Shown here: positions 49,408 through 60,361 of the stretch, one piece after another
Layout: each line of letters opens with the position of its first letter
Position numbering within the stretch: the stretch's first letter is position 1
Assembly (NCBI RefSeq): GCF_026914265.1
Contig: NC_069127.1
Span: forward strand, 70,112,223-70,176,222
Direction: 5' to 3'
DNA length: 64,000 nt
Source: Mya arenaria
Taxonomy: Eukaryota; Mollusca; Bivalvia; Myida; Myidae
Translations under genes and position numbers: made by a program
The notes under the pieces: model-generated
The model's database searches: none
Told to the model about the DNA's origin: nothing
Seen by the model: the letters and a program-made list of their open reading frames with translations, nothing else

Positions 49408-49599
49408 CTTTTTTATTCAAATATTTTATTTCTCTCAAACTTTAAGAATATTTCTTTTTCTCCACATTTCATTTCGTTTTATTTGAAATTAAAACTGCTA
49501 AAGCTACTGGAACTACTTATAAAGTGAAAGAAACAGCTAAAACATGACCGTTCTACAAACCATAATAAATGAATACAACTTGTGCTTATGAGATATCAA

Positions 49600-49612
49600 G
49601 GCCCTGTGGCGC
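49600..49612 (+). pseudogene. tRNA-Trp 5' stub (block B)
   Basis: Same 13-nt stub as 37173-37185. Confidence 0.6.
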
Positions 49613-49698
49613 TACCCTATAACCAAAACAGCTCATACTGTTCGGACCAGCTGGGCAAAATAAATAAAATAAAACCTTTGCAGCATGTAAATTATCAA

Positions 49699-49770
49699 GG
49701 CCCTGTGGCGCAACGGTAGCGCGTGTGACTCCAGATCAGAAGGTTGCGTGTTCAAATCACGTCAAGGTCA
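49699..49770 (+). tRNA. tRNA-Trp(CCA), variant (block B)
   Basis: Three changes from the reference: TCTGA to TGTGA in the anticodon stem (G-G mismatch) and CGGGGTC to CAAGGTC in the acceptor. The matching block A copy (37271) is intact, so the changes followed the duplication. Probably non-functional or weak. Confidence 0.7.
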
Positions 49771-49957
49771 TTTTTTTCCAAATATATTTTTCTCTCAAGC
49801 TTACAGAATATTTAGTATTCTCTACTTTCATTTTGTTTTACTTCAAATATAAACTTCTAAAACGGTTCGAACTACCTATAAAGTAAAAAAACACGACAAT
49901 ACAACTGTTCGGACAAGACACAATACAATTAAGACAAATTTAGACACTTTTTGTCAA

Positions 49958-50029
49958 GGCCCTGTGGCGCAACGGTAGCGCGTCTGACTCCAGATCAGAA
50001 GGTTGCGTGTTCAAATCACGTCGGGGTCA
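49958..50029 (+). tRNA. tRNA-Trp(CCA), intact (block B)
   Basis: Identical to the reference copy; ATCTTTTATT follows. Its downstream flank matches that of 38054-38125. Confidence 0.95.
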
Positions 50030-51456
50030 TCTTTTATTTGTTTTTGTTTTTTAAATTAAAAGTTGAATATGTTTATACAGCTTTGACTTTTGTTTTCATT
50101 TGACCTTTATTTACAAGGAACTACGAGGTTTATTCAAGAAGTTCCTGGACATTTTTGATATATTTAAATAAATGAAATTGAAAGAAGACAATAGTACAAA
50201 AATAGTTGTCATAGCGTCCGCACTTCTTTTGCAATATTTCGTGTTGATATGTTGACTATCCATATATCTATTAATTTATCAATAATATGGGGGTTGGGGG
50301 CGGCGGGGGCGGGGGCAAATTAAGTGGCGCACTCAAAAAATGACATCAATAGATATATCCCGGCTTTTGATGACGCGAATGCATCTGATCAATCTTTAAA
50401 TCAGTATTATTGTTATTTATTTCTATGTTATTTTTTTTTTCGAATAAAAAAACGATGGTTTAATAGGAACGTCCACATCGTTATTACATAAACATTACCT
50501 CACTGAAAAAGCAGTGTATCGAACACCGAAATGTCAGTATACACTTCAAGTAGAAATTGTCTATATATTTTTTGAAGTCTATATGGCATGTATTATTTTG
50601 GCATAATACTTGTATATTGAAGCTCTTTTATAACATAATCATATAATAATTATATGCCAAAATAAGATATCGTTAGGAAATTCAGGTGCACAACTGGATT
50701 TTAAACGTGTTTCGACGTCATTAGTTTCATAGAATAGACCAATATTTCATCATTTTCCTTAAAGTGACACACATGTTTAAAATTTATACATACACATGTA
50801 TAACAAACATAAATTTTGAGTGATAAACCTTCTTCTTACTAAATTATGCGTTTATGGAAAATATAATTATTGTTAATAAGATTGTAACTGTGTATCTAAT
50901 GGCTGAAAACGCACAAATATTAAATGATTGGTGAGTCCTTAAAGATTCACAGTGATCAACTATAATCTCATTAATAGGTAGAAAAACCGTGTTGTCTCAT
51001 GCCTTGAATTATTGTCTATCATACAAAATATCAGTGCAATATTGCCCACGAGCACGTCGGCGTTTTTTCTTTTAAACATTTTATATAAATACGTCATCAC
51101 ATTTAGAATTTATTAAAGAAGTCAACGAAGGCCTGGAACTTTTTCTTAAAAATATTTGAATGCATCTTCAGGAAATAGTGATGATTAAATTTGTTCTCGT
51201 GTTTACAGTTTTCGGGACCTAAGTCCTCATTTCTAATACGTATTCCCAGGAATCGTGTGGCCCACATGTTCAGTGTGATAATCTATAAAACCTATCATAT
51301 GCCACAGTCTTGCAGTGAAAGGAAACATTATTTTGTGACTCCGCCGCAGAGAAAAGAGATCCATTCCACGGGACGTTGTGACCACTCACATACAGTAATT
51401 GAAACGCAAACCAAATAGCAAACATATATAGAATCATTTCGGTAGATATAATTATA
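50030..51456. other. Non-coding part of block B
   Basis: Collinear with 38126-39536, including the G-rich tract and the truncated TTAA MITE. No supported gene. Confidence 0.5.
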
Positions 51457-53525
51457 CTAAAAGGGACCAGACACCTAACGTTTTTTTGGAATGAAAAAAA
51501 TATGTCAAAATTACAAAAACAACAACAATAGGATATCGTTGTGTATAACGCATTGAATCTTAGTAAGTTACTTACTGATGTACCACATCGCTTTCGACAC
51601 ATTTATCTTTCGCAGTTTTTGTGCATTTTCCCAATTCGAAATCTACTGGGTTTGTCTGCCCAGTAAGATTAAAAAATAGCGTCAGTATATTTATCAAGTG
51701 AATTTTTACATGTTAAATATACATAAAACAGAGTTTCTAAAAAGGACAGACTGTTTAATGAAGCGGAAAGCTACTGCGAAACAACGTAGACACAGAGCCC
51801 GAGAGATAAATATCGGTGATGAAATTGATCGGTTAAATTTTTGAAAGAGATCACTGCTAAAAATGACAGCGCGTTGGCTAAAACGTGTTTGATTGGTTAG
51901 TGAGTGAAACGATCACACGACGTGCAAGGTATTCAGAAAAAAACAAAAAACATTCCGAGCTATTTATAAACGGTGAAACTTGCTCGATAGCGTGTGAGAC
52001 AACATGACTGTTGCGCATATTCTTTAAATCGATCCTGTAAAATAATTTGTTATAGGCCACATTCTAGCTCGTTTTGTGCCGCGTGGACGACTCTTAATGA
52101 CTCCTTCCTGAGATCTAAAAAGGATCAAGAAATGTGTCTATTTCCTCGTTTTATTATGAGATGAAACACTTCGAAGTCAACAGTAAAAGTGCAGTACATA
52201 TACATGTATCATAAGTATTAACAACATTTCATAATACAGAATAATAATGATTTCAATATTGTCAAATAATAAGTTTCTCTTAAATTACAAATTAATCTTG
52301 ATTGACAATTAGCAATTAGATGAACCAACAATGCATTGCAAAGTCTCACATCAATTTCTGAGTTCGTTGGTTTCAAAAGTATACAAAGAAGCAATATACA
52401 TACATGTCAACATCTTTTGCTGTCTTAAAAGAATCAGATAAGCTTAAAACTTTTTCACTGACAAATTTCTGCTTTTTTCTCAATCGCTTCCTGATCATAG
52501 AACGACTAAGTTAACTATCTAACGAAAAGCTAACAATGGAGCCAAAAGAATGACCGAAAAGTGTACAGTGCTTAGATGTGACTTGGGTGTATAAGCCATA
52601 GACAATAATATGCTTCTTACATAAATCAGTTATACATAGTCAGTACATGATAATTATAAGGAATGTATGAATACATTTATAAACATATCAAGACTGATTT
52701 TCCATTCTAAATTATCTTTAAATACTTAATACAATATCATTGAAATAACTTTATAGCATGTTTCTAAAACGGAAACATTTAAGTCTCAAATACAACTGTT
52801 AATCATTAAAAAAGATAGAACAACCTTACACAAATAAGCAAAATTCTTACCTAAAAAGGATCAAGAAATGTGTCTATTTCCTCGTTTTATTATGAGATGA
52901 AACACTTCGAAGTCAACAGTAAAAGTGACTCGAGCGAGGAAAGACACAACTTTTTAGAGAATTGCCAAAACTATCATCATCCAATGACAAAGGACATGTT
53001 ACAAAAAGTCATGCCAATACATGGCCAATGAAATTGAGACAATTAATCCAGACGCAGGGGACACTAGGGGCTGGGCCCTAAAAATGTCATTGTCTGACTT
53101 AATCTCAATTATCAGTTAAGCCGGGCATTCTGTTTATATTACAATCTAAAGTTTCGCAACAATCTTTAGACGTAGTGATAGGTTGTCAAGAAAAATAATT
53201 TCACAGACTAATTGATAATAAAAATGCTATACGCTGTGTATACTATAATATAAAGTTTGACAACTATGTTTGAATAGAGTAATAAATGTCATGAAACCAT
53301 TTGGCTATTATCAAAATTCACTTTAAGCACCAGGAATGTGTTTCTAACAGACAAAATATTCTAAAATTATGAAACATGAAAAGTATTAATGACATTTCGT
53401 AAAACTTCATTACACAAAAGTACTCGAAATTTTACAGCATAACACTAGTATTGACAATTCTAGGCTTGTTTTGAGAAAATACTGTATTTGCTGATATAGG
53501 GACCATCTGGTGTCTAGTGTCTTAA
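51457..53525. mobile_element. TTAA-type MITE (block B copy) split by an insertion
   Basis: Same element as 39537-40226: left part 51457-52069, right part 53445-53525. The two parts are contiguous in block A. Confidence 0.7.
52070..53444. other. 1.4-kb insertion in block B, nature unknown
   Basis: Absent from block A. Only two bases (CT) overlap at the junction, and no inverted ends or poly(A) were seen. Inside, one 77-bp sequence occurs twice, at 52115-52191 and 52851-52927, without visible differences. The second copy follows 'cttac', a splice-donor-like string on the minus strand. No open frame of note. Confidence 0.7.
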
Positions 53526-53763
53526 ATAGGTTAAGAATTATATACTCATTTTATCAATTCAAATCATCAACAATTTACATCAGATTTCTGTTAAAATAAA
53601 GAAGAAAAAGTCAAACTGCATTAACTTTAGTATTAATGTATGTTCTTCTATTTCCCAAATTTATGAGTAATTAGCAAGCAAAGCCTTTTCTATTGATACC
53701 AAACATATATTGGATCACAAGGCATCCAAATTTAACATTTACGCCAATACTGGTTACATGCTT

Positions 53764-54143
53764 TTAAAGTGACACTCTTATTCAAAATCAATATATACAT
53801 ACACATGTATAACACACATCAATTTTGACTGATAAACCTTTTACTACTTACTAAATAATGCACTTATGGAAAATATTAATTACTGATAACAAGATTGTAA
53901 CCGTGTATTTAATAGCAGAAAACGCAAAAATATTAAATGATTGTTGAATGTTAAAAGATTTACTGTGGTCCACTATAGTCTCATGAGGTAGAAATACCGT
54001 GTTTTATGTGCATTTCTTTCAACTTAAACTCAGTATCCTTCATAAGAACCTTTGTTTTCGACATGTATTCATCCTTTTTCAAATATTAAAACAATTGTAT
54101 TAATTTAGGTAAATATCATTTGGGAGTAAGAGTGCATCTTTAA
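53764..54143. mobile_element. TTAA MITE, second family (block B)
   Basis: Copy of 40465-40844 carried by the duplication, with inverted ends and TTAA on both sides. Confidence 0.75.
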
Positions 54144-54274
54144 AATATATTTACACATTAAGGCAATACATTTCGCAAGTCCCAATCATAGTTCTGCTTA
54201 TTTCGAAAGCGTTATGATTTTCGATTTATTTTGTCGTAATTCGCATCAGGGACATACGATCCGTTGGCGTTAAA

Positions 54275-55974
54275 TTAGTTGAGTTCCTTAAGTTCAACGA
54301 CATTCACAGTTGCTTTGGCAACGCGCCCATCTCCCTTCGCTTCGCACGTGTACGGTCCAAAGTCGAAAACGGTCAAGGCACCCGTGCGAGAAGCCAAGGT
54401 GACGAACTTAGCCGGTATATGTGCACCTGCCGATTCCATGTTAAAGTCATATTTCCATGTTGTAGACATCACTTTGTTACCATGAACGTCAATCCAGTAT
54501 GTTTCGTATAACGGAGCCCCTTGCGCGATACACGCTAACGTAAATATACCTCCCCTCTTGACGTAAACGGTATTTTCCATAACGTCTACCTCGACAGGAA
54601 ACCTCACGATAAGATTGATCTGATGATCCTCGTTACTAACAGAATTCTCTCCACGACACGTGTAGACGTCGGTAGCGTAACGCTTGACGTCAGGCAGAAC
54701 AAGTTTGCTCCCCGTGATGCCGGTAGGCTGTTTGTCGTCACCCCTAAACCACGTTATGTTCGGTACGGGTTCGCCAGTAAATGCGCACGTAAGTTCCACT
54801 GTGCCGCCTTCATCGACGTTCACTTCCGGTGAGCTTGTACCGCCAATGTCGATTTTCGGAGCGACCAAGATCAGAAGCTGTACGTTGGACAGCACCACTT
54901 CTTTATCTGACATGCACGTGTAATTCGCCGCGAATGTGTCCGTGACCCACTTAATCAGAAGATTCCATTCAATTTTGGATGTCTTGACGACCTCAATCTG
55001 GTTCGTGTATTTGAGTACACGTACACCGGAAGTGAGGTAAGAGTCTTTTGATGATTTCCAGCGGACCAAGACCGTGTCGGGGTCCAAGCCGGAAGCCAGG
55101 CGGCATGGCAGTATAACACTATCCCCGCGCCGTCGGTAGAGTTTAACTTGCGGGGGGTTCGCATCGCCGCCAGTAAGTAGCAGACCTGTAAATAGACGTA
55201 AATATTGTGTGTTTTACTTACTGTAGAACAAAGGGATCAGGTATTAACAATTTCTTTCCATACAAAATCATCAAAGTTGACTGAACTGTATCCAATCGGA
55301 TTTCACTTCATATTAAATTTAATTAAAAGGTGATTTGAATGTCCTCGAAATTATATTTGGTGGTAATTTGATACAATGTAAAAATCCAGTCTCCATTTTA
55401 ATAGTAAAATGATAAATAAACCTTCTCCATAACTGGCTAACCAAATCATTTAGGATATCTTAAAGCTAATTATGGCAATAATTCATTTCAGTTATACAGT
55501 TATATTGGAAGTCATAATTTGTCCCCTTTTTAATACTACTTTTATCGAGTTATCTGGTATATTTTAATGAACAAACAACAACCGGTAACTAATGGATATT
55601 TACTTAATCAGAAACTCGTAAATTGTAAGTAAAACAGCGTTACTTGCGGTTTTCGGCACAATGAAGTATTTTCTGCCCTATTGTCAAATATTTAAGCCTT
55701 ATTTGACTTTTTTATGACGACTTACCATGCTGCATGAATTTTGTTCACAATTCACACAACATTAAATCGTTGATTTTTAACTTCGTAAAATGTAAAAAAG
55801 GTGCTTTAAAATTATTTGAAATGGATGAGTAAGCTATAGAGGATTTAGAGGCCACGCTAAATTGTTAATAGTTAAAGACGGATATCGCAGCCGCTTATTA
55901 ATTATAAAAGTGTAAAACAATTTGTACTTTTTCTTACCAACAGACATAAATCCAGCCAACAAAAACATCTTCAT
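54275..55974 (-). CDS. Secreted protein with three immunoglobulin domains, copy B
   Basis: Exons 55938-55974 and 54275-55185, same structure and length (315 residues) as copy A. Signal peptide and all six Ig cysteines are kept. It differs at 11 residues (E34D, D35S, L37I, P44S, W52L, S92W, T104M, Q107K, Q108E, Y126I, A162D); residues 163-315 are identical. I count about 18 base changes in codons 34-162, of which two are silent. The shared sequence ends 37 bp upstream of the ATG, so the TATA box of copy A is absent. The next start codon, in the opposite direction, is only 156 bp away. It may use a new promoter, or be silent. Confidence 0.88.
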
Positions 55975-56129
55975 ATTAAGCACTATATTTCTTTGTTTCT
56001 AAAACGTCTGAACGCACCGTTTGGCCGCCATCTTGGAGGGACAGATAAATGTAGCGTACAAGTAAACAAGTGATTATTATTAAGATTTGAAGTGATAGCA
56101 GAGTTATATGAACATTTATAGTGCGAAGT

Positions 56130-58293
56130 ATGAAGCCTATGGACTCGCTCTCCGAAAAGAGACTCTATAGAGAGACTTTGAGTGCGATAGAGAAAGCGAG
56201 GTACCTAGAAAAAATGAAATCAAAGACCCGTACGAGGCAACATTTGTAAAGGGATTTTTTTTGACGATAAATCCTTACTGCCGACCATCAGCTACCCTGA
56301 CATTGTGAATTATTTAATATTCACACCCAGCCCCTACTCCAAGGATGATCTAAAGGCCTACAAGGGTCTCAACTGCTATGTGCAGGCCCAGTGTGGCTGG
56401 GTATCTGAGGTGAAGGCTGCAGTTGTTGGAGACAGGCATGTCGTGATTGGAAAGGTAAATCAACTGTATTCAATAATTTTGTCATGTTTGATGTACATAG
56501 AGAACAAATGCCAAGTAGCATTTAAATTAATATTTAGTTGTTTTATTTTTGAATACATTTAGGCTGGCTTTGTTTTGCCTAACCACACCCCCACCCACCG
56601 CTCCCTACCCCGGTGTGTTATGCCACTTCAGGCCCTTTACTGCTTTCACGCTGAAGTTAAAAGGCTCCCGACCCATCAAGGCCAGACCCCTCCGCACCAT
56701 TGTTAAAGACTACTTTAGAGTAAACTTTAGTCTTAGTACAATTTTTATGTTTATGTCCTTTTCAGGTTCTACATTCCATGCGTTTGAAGGAGAAGCCGCT
56801 CAACCCATGGCTCATCTCAGAGAAAAATGGTTCAATCTTGGCATCCCATTGTGACTGAATGGCTGGCTTAGGCGAAGTTTGTACACATGTTGCTTCCCTG
56901 ATGTTCAGTATAGATGAAACTGTCCGTCTCCGTGATGCTCGCACTAGAACAGAAGATCCAAACTGGTGGATAATACCTTCAGCTGTGAAGGGGGTCTCAT
57001 ACAGCATGATTAAAGACATTGATTTTACATCAATGCGTTCTCTGAAGAGAAAGTATGAGAATGTGGGAGGAGATATACCTTCCTATCCGCAGTCGTCCAC
57101 AACCCAGAAACATCTGAAAGATGTGCCAACACCAACAGATGCAGAACTGAATGGATTCTTTTCAAAACTAAGTGCTACTGGGAGAAATCCAGCCATTTTG
57201 TCTGTAGTTAAAGAATTCTCTGATGACTATGTACCGAAACAGGACAAAATGGACCTACCAGCTCCTTTAGGGAATTTGAAGACAAAAGATGCAATGATGA
57301 TGAATTATGGACAACTTGTAAATCATTGTGCTGGCATACAGCTGACTGTGTCCAAGGACCAAATAGCGAATGTCGAGGATGTGACAAGAAACCAAAGTGA
57401 AAGTAAACTGTGGCAAACGTATCGGGCAGAGCGTATTATTGCGTCAAGAGCAAAGCAAGGCTGCTCGACTGATCCATCAAATCCATCACAATCACTGATA
57501 ATGGACATCTGTTATCCTGGGAATAAAACATTTCAAACAGCAGGTACACAATGGGGGACAAAGAATGAGCCTGTTGCCAGAAATGACTTCCAAACGTACA
57601 TGGAAGATAAACACCAGGGCTTCTGTGTTAAGCAGTGTGGGCTATTCATTTCTGAACAATTTCCCTACATTGGTGCTTCACCTGATGGACTTGTACATTG
57701 TCATTGCTGTGGGGCATCACTCTTAGAAATCAAATGCCCATACACTCTGAAAGAAAGCCTCCTTGACAGCTACTCTGAAAAATATTGTTTGACAAGGAAC
57801 AGTCAAGGAATAATGGTGCTTGACCATAAACACCCTTATTATTATCAGGTTCAAACACAGATGGGTGTTACTGGCATAAAGGCAACACATTTTGTGATTA
57901 TGACTGAAAAGGCAGTACATATTGAGCTTGTTCTGTTTGACATAGATGTATGGACTGAAATCTGTGAAAAGGCGGAAACATTGATGAAGGTGGCAATTTT
58001 GCCTGAACTTGTTGGCAAGTTCTATTCAAAGCTTCCTGGATGTGGTTTGCCTGTGCAGCCCCTAAAAGAAGTCCAGCCAACCCTGTCTTCTCAAAATGAG
58101 ACTGAAAAGACATGGTGTTACTGTGACCAAGTGGAATCAGGAGAAATGATTTGTTGTGATGATGAAAACTGCCATATTGTTTGGTTTCACTTCACATGCT
58201 TGAAAATTGAGCGAAAGCTCAGGGGAAAAATGGTTTTGTCCTGACTGCCGAAAGTCTGGATTGTTGAAGAAAAAGAATTCAACAAAGAAATGA
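56130..58293 (+). pseudogene. SWIM - YqaJ nuclease - PHD protein of a DNA transposon, broken
   Basis: Likely start is ATG 56130 or 56139 (MDSLSEKRLYRETLSAIEKA). A GT-AG intron runs 56455-56765. The main open stretch is 56859-58244. Order of domains: YPDIVNYLIFTPSPYSKDDLKAYK; SWIM-type zinc motif (ASHCD... LGEVCTHVA); YqaJ/lambda-exonuclease-like nuclease with Glu in KNEPVARN, Asp in GASPDGLV, Glu and Lys in LEIKCP, and Gln in YYYQVQTQ (residues 237, 276, 290/292 and 330 of the open stretch); then a PHD finger (WCYC...ICCDDENC...FHFTC). It looks broken: two frame shifts in the first 150 bp of coding, TGA at 56856 where the second SWIM Cys is expected, and one extra A in an A5 run near 58229 before the WFCPDC end of the PHD finger. 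The nuclease core itself looks whole. The region 56012-56060 contains CCGCCATCTTGG, a YY1-type promoter motif. Confidence 0.8.
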
Positions 58294-59144
58294 AATAGTG
58301 ATTTACGTTAATGTGTTATGATGTATTAACCTGATTCCATACGTATCTGTATTAACTGCAAGTCAAGGAAATTTTATTTACAAAGTTGGATTGTGTAACA
58401 GGACAACCTAAGCTCTAAAGAGCTTTTAGCACCGACTTATACATATCAAGCAGTTTTCATCATACATAGTTATAATAATTAGCACATATAAGTTATTATA
58501 GAATAATAAATGCCATAGACTATATTGTCAACTTTGTGACATCTTTATGTATTTTTGTGTTATCTAAAGTTATTTGGTTCTATTGAAGTAATTTTCATTG
58601 GCATTTTGCATATATATTCAGATGATACCGGTAATTGTGCCTTATAAGAGCAAATGATCAAATATCATTGAATAATAAAACTGCAGAAAAAAGGTTTCAT
58701 GTTTGTTACAACAATGGGAGTACTCTGTACTCTGGTAATCGGGTTAAGCGAACCAAGTCTCAGGGCTCAGTGCTCTGTTAACTATAATGAACCAGCACTC
58801 CTATGATGAACCAGTACTCTGTTTATGTATAGAGTATTTTGTATATAGCAATTAAAATCAGTGCTCCATGTATTACCCAGCACTCAATGTTTAACAAACC
58901 ACAACTCATTGTTTACCGAATCTGCACTCTGTGTATACTAAACCAGTGCTCTTAGTATGTCAAGACCAGAAGATTTGTGTTAGATATGAAAATCTATACT
59001 CTGTCTACATGCTAACAAAAAATGTAACATTGACTAAGGAGATAAGTTTAAAAACAAATTTATTCATTTAAAATTAATTTAACAAGCATTTAAATATGAC
59101 AGCCTGCATATTTACACAATTTAATACAGTTCAAATCAAGACAT
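58294..59144. other. Region between the two convergent transposon genes
   Basis: AATAAA at about 58505 and 58673 could end the plus-strand gene. From 58719 to 58960 an irregular repeat of 'ccagtgctctgt' / 'ccagcactc' recurs about every 25-40 bp. No gene. Confidence 0.5.
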
Positions 59145-60361
59145 TTAATCAAAAGCAACTACTGGATCACATAAATTCACCAATGCACAACAAACAGTTC
59201 CAATTTTGTCAATAACAGGAAGGTCTTGTCCATTTTCCTTTAAGAGAAATTCTACTGGTAATGGACCATTCAAGATAGTATATTTTTGCCTTGTTAATCC
59301 TATGACTCGTTCAACGTGAATTCTCACATTTGCAAGTTTTCTTGTGGACTCCAGGTCTAGTGGAGACATTTGGCTTTTTCCTTTGGTGAACGCAGGAATT
59401 TTTACTTGGGCACACAATGTTCCAACACTTGCAGCAATATCAAAGCCCCTGTCTGCTATCACTAGGTCCCCAGGTAAAATGTTGTCTAAAAACCCACTGT
59501 GCTCAGTTATATGTTTATCTGTGGTTCTACCGCCCCAGGCATTTGAAATGTATGAAATAACTCCCTGTGGTGTAATCCCTATTAAAAACTTAACAGTATT
59601 GTGGTGTTTATAGGATGACCATGTCTCAGCCCGAGCTAGCATATTGGATGGTTTATCTATGAAGACTTCAAAGCAATCTATAATCACTGCACATTTTTTC
59701 CCGAAATGTTCACGAAACTGCATTGGCATTGTCTTTTGGAGAGATTCTCTATCTGGCCAGTAAACTAATGGTTTCATACGATGGTACATGACATGTATAT
59801 AGTCTTCAAATGTTCTGGAAATAGTAGATGTCGATACACTAAATTGATAAGCTAAAAACACATTTGACAAATCAAGTCTCAATTTCATCAGTGTCATAAT
59901 GAAGCATTGAAACTTTGATAGCAAGACTTTTGCAGGCAGGTGACCTTCAAGGTAACCGAATAGTTCCATGAGAACAAGAAAACTTGTCAATCCTGTGAAA
60001 TATTTCACTTTGTCATCATTGTCTTTGAAGAACTCAATACAGTTTGGCGTCTGGGTCTTGAGTTGTTCCCTAAAGGAGTCATTTTCTTTTTTTACATGTG
60101 CTAATTCATTAAAAACAGAATCAATCACTAGTGAAGATAAATCAGTTTGTGAGCTTGTTCCAGCCTCCACTTCAAGTGGAGGTTCACATGATTCACCGGT
60201 TGAAAGAAGCACGCGTGCAGCCTCACACTTCTCGGATCGAGCCCTACGCCATGCGAAACGCCCTGTTGCAACTAGCGGGGATGGTGTTGAAGCTGTAGAT
60301 CCTAGGTTGATTGATGGTGCCCAGTCTGGATTTTCTCTGTCGTACAATGCTGACTTCTGCC
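59145..60361 (-). CDS. DDE transposase (DDE_Tnp_4 type, ISL2EU/THAP-linked), 3' exon
   Basis: An open exon of about 405 codons follows a tttacAG acceptor at 60362. The first ATG-like start in the frame is absent near the 5' end, so it is an internal or last exon. It begins [20 protein letters not shown], a stretch that in related proteins follows a THAP zinc finger. Then come a coiled-coil-like segment, a helix-turn-helix-type region ([19 protein letters not shown]), and the catalytic triad: Asp in [13 protein letters not shown], Asp in LVIADRGFD, Glu in HVERVIG (residues 224, 299 and 346 of the open stretch numbered from 60347). No stops or shifts are seen in this exon, in contrast with the neighbouring nuclease gene. 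The upstream exon was not found in 60362-62500, so the N-terminal domain is missing or far away. Confidence 0.8.

Larger units (their letters stand above)
47756..56011. repeat. Large direct duplication, block B
   Basis: Copy of 35331-42704. It is collinear with scattered single-base differences, a 1.4-kb insertion (52070-53444) and two fewer tRNA units. It ends at 'taaaacgtctga', immediately before the region of the transposon nuclease gene. Confidence 0.95.
56012..60361. mobile_element. Probable ISL2EU/IS4EU-type DNA transposon coding pair
   Basis: A SWIM-YqaJ-PHD nuclease gene (plus) and a DDE_4-type transposase gene (minus) face each other with about 850 bp between. Autonomous ISL2EU (IS4EU) transposons are known to encode both a transposase and a YqaJ-type exonuclease. 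Terminal inverted repeats could not be found by eye, so the outer limits are not known; those given are the coding limits plus the block B junction. Confidence 0.6.

Noticed and set aside
52115-52927. The two 77-bp repeats as terminal repeats of a mobile element
   Set aside because: They do not sit at the insertion's ends and no coding or primer-site features lie between them.
56012-56060. Left terminal inverted repeat of the ISL2EU-like element
   Set aside because: The block B junction is here, but no reverse complement of this sequence was found near 60.4-61.0 kb, so it is not called a terminus.
56856-56858. TGA at the second SWIM cysteine read as selenocysteine
   Set aside because: The position suits Cys-to-Sec exchange, but the gene also has several frame shifts, belongs to a transposon and has no evident SECIS element. 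A nonsense change is simpler.
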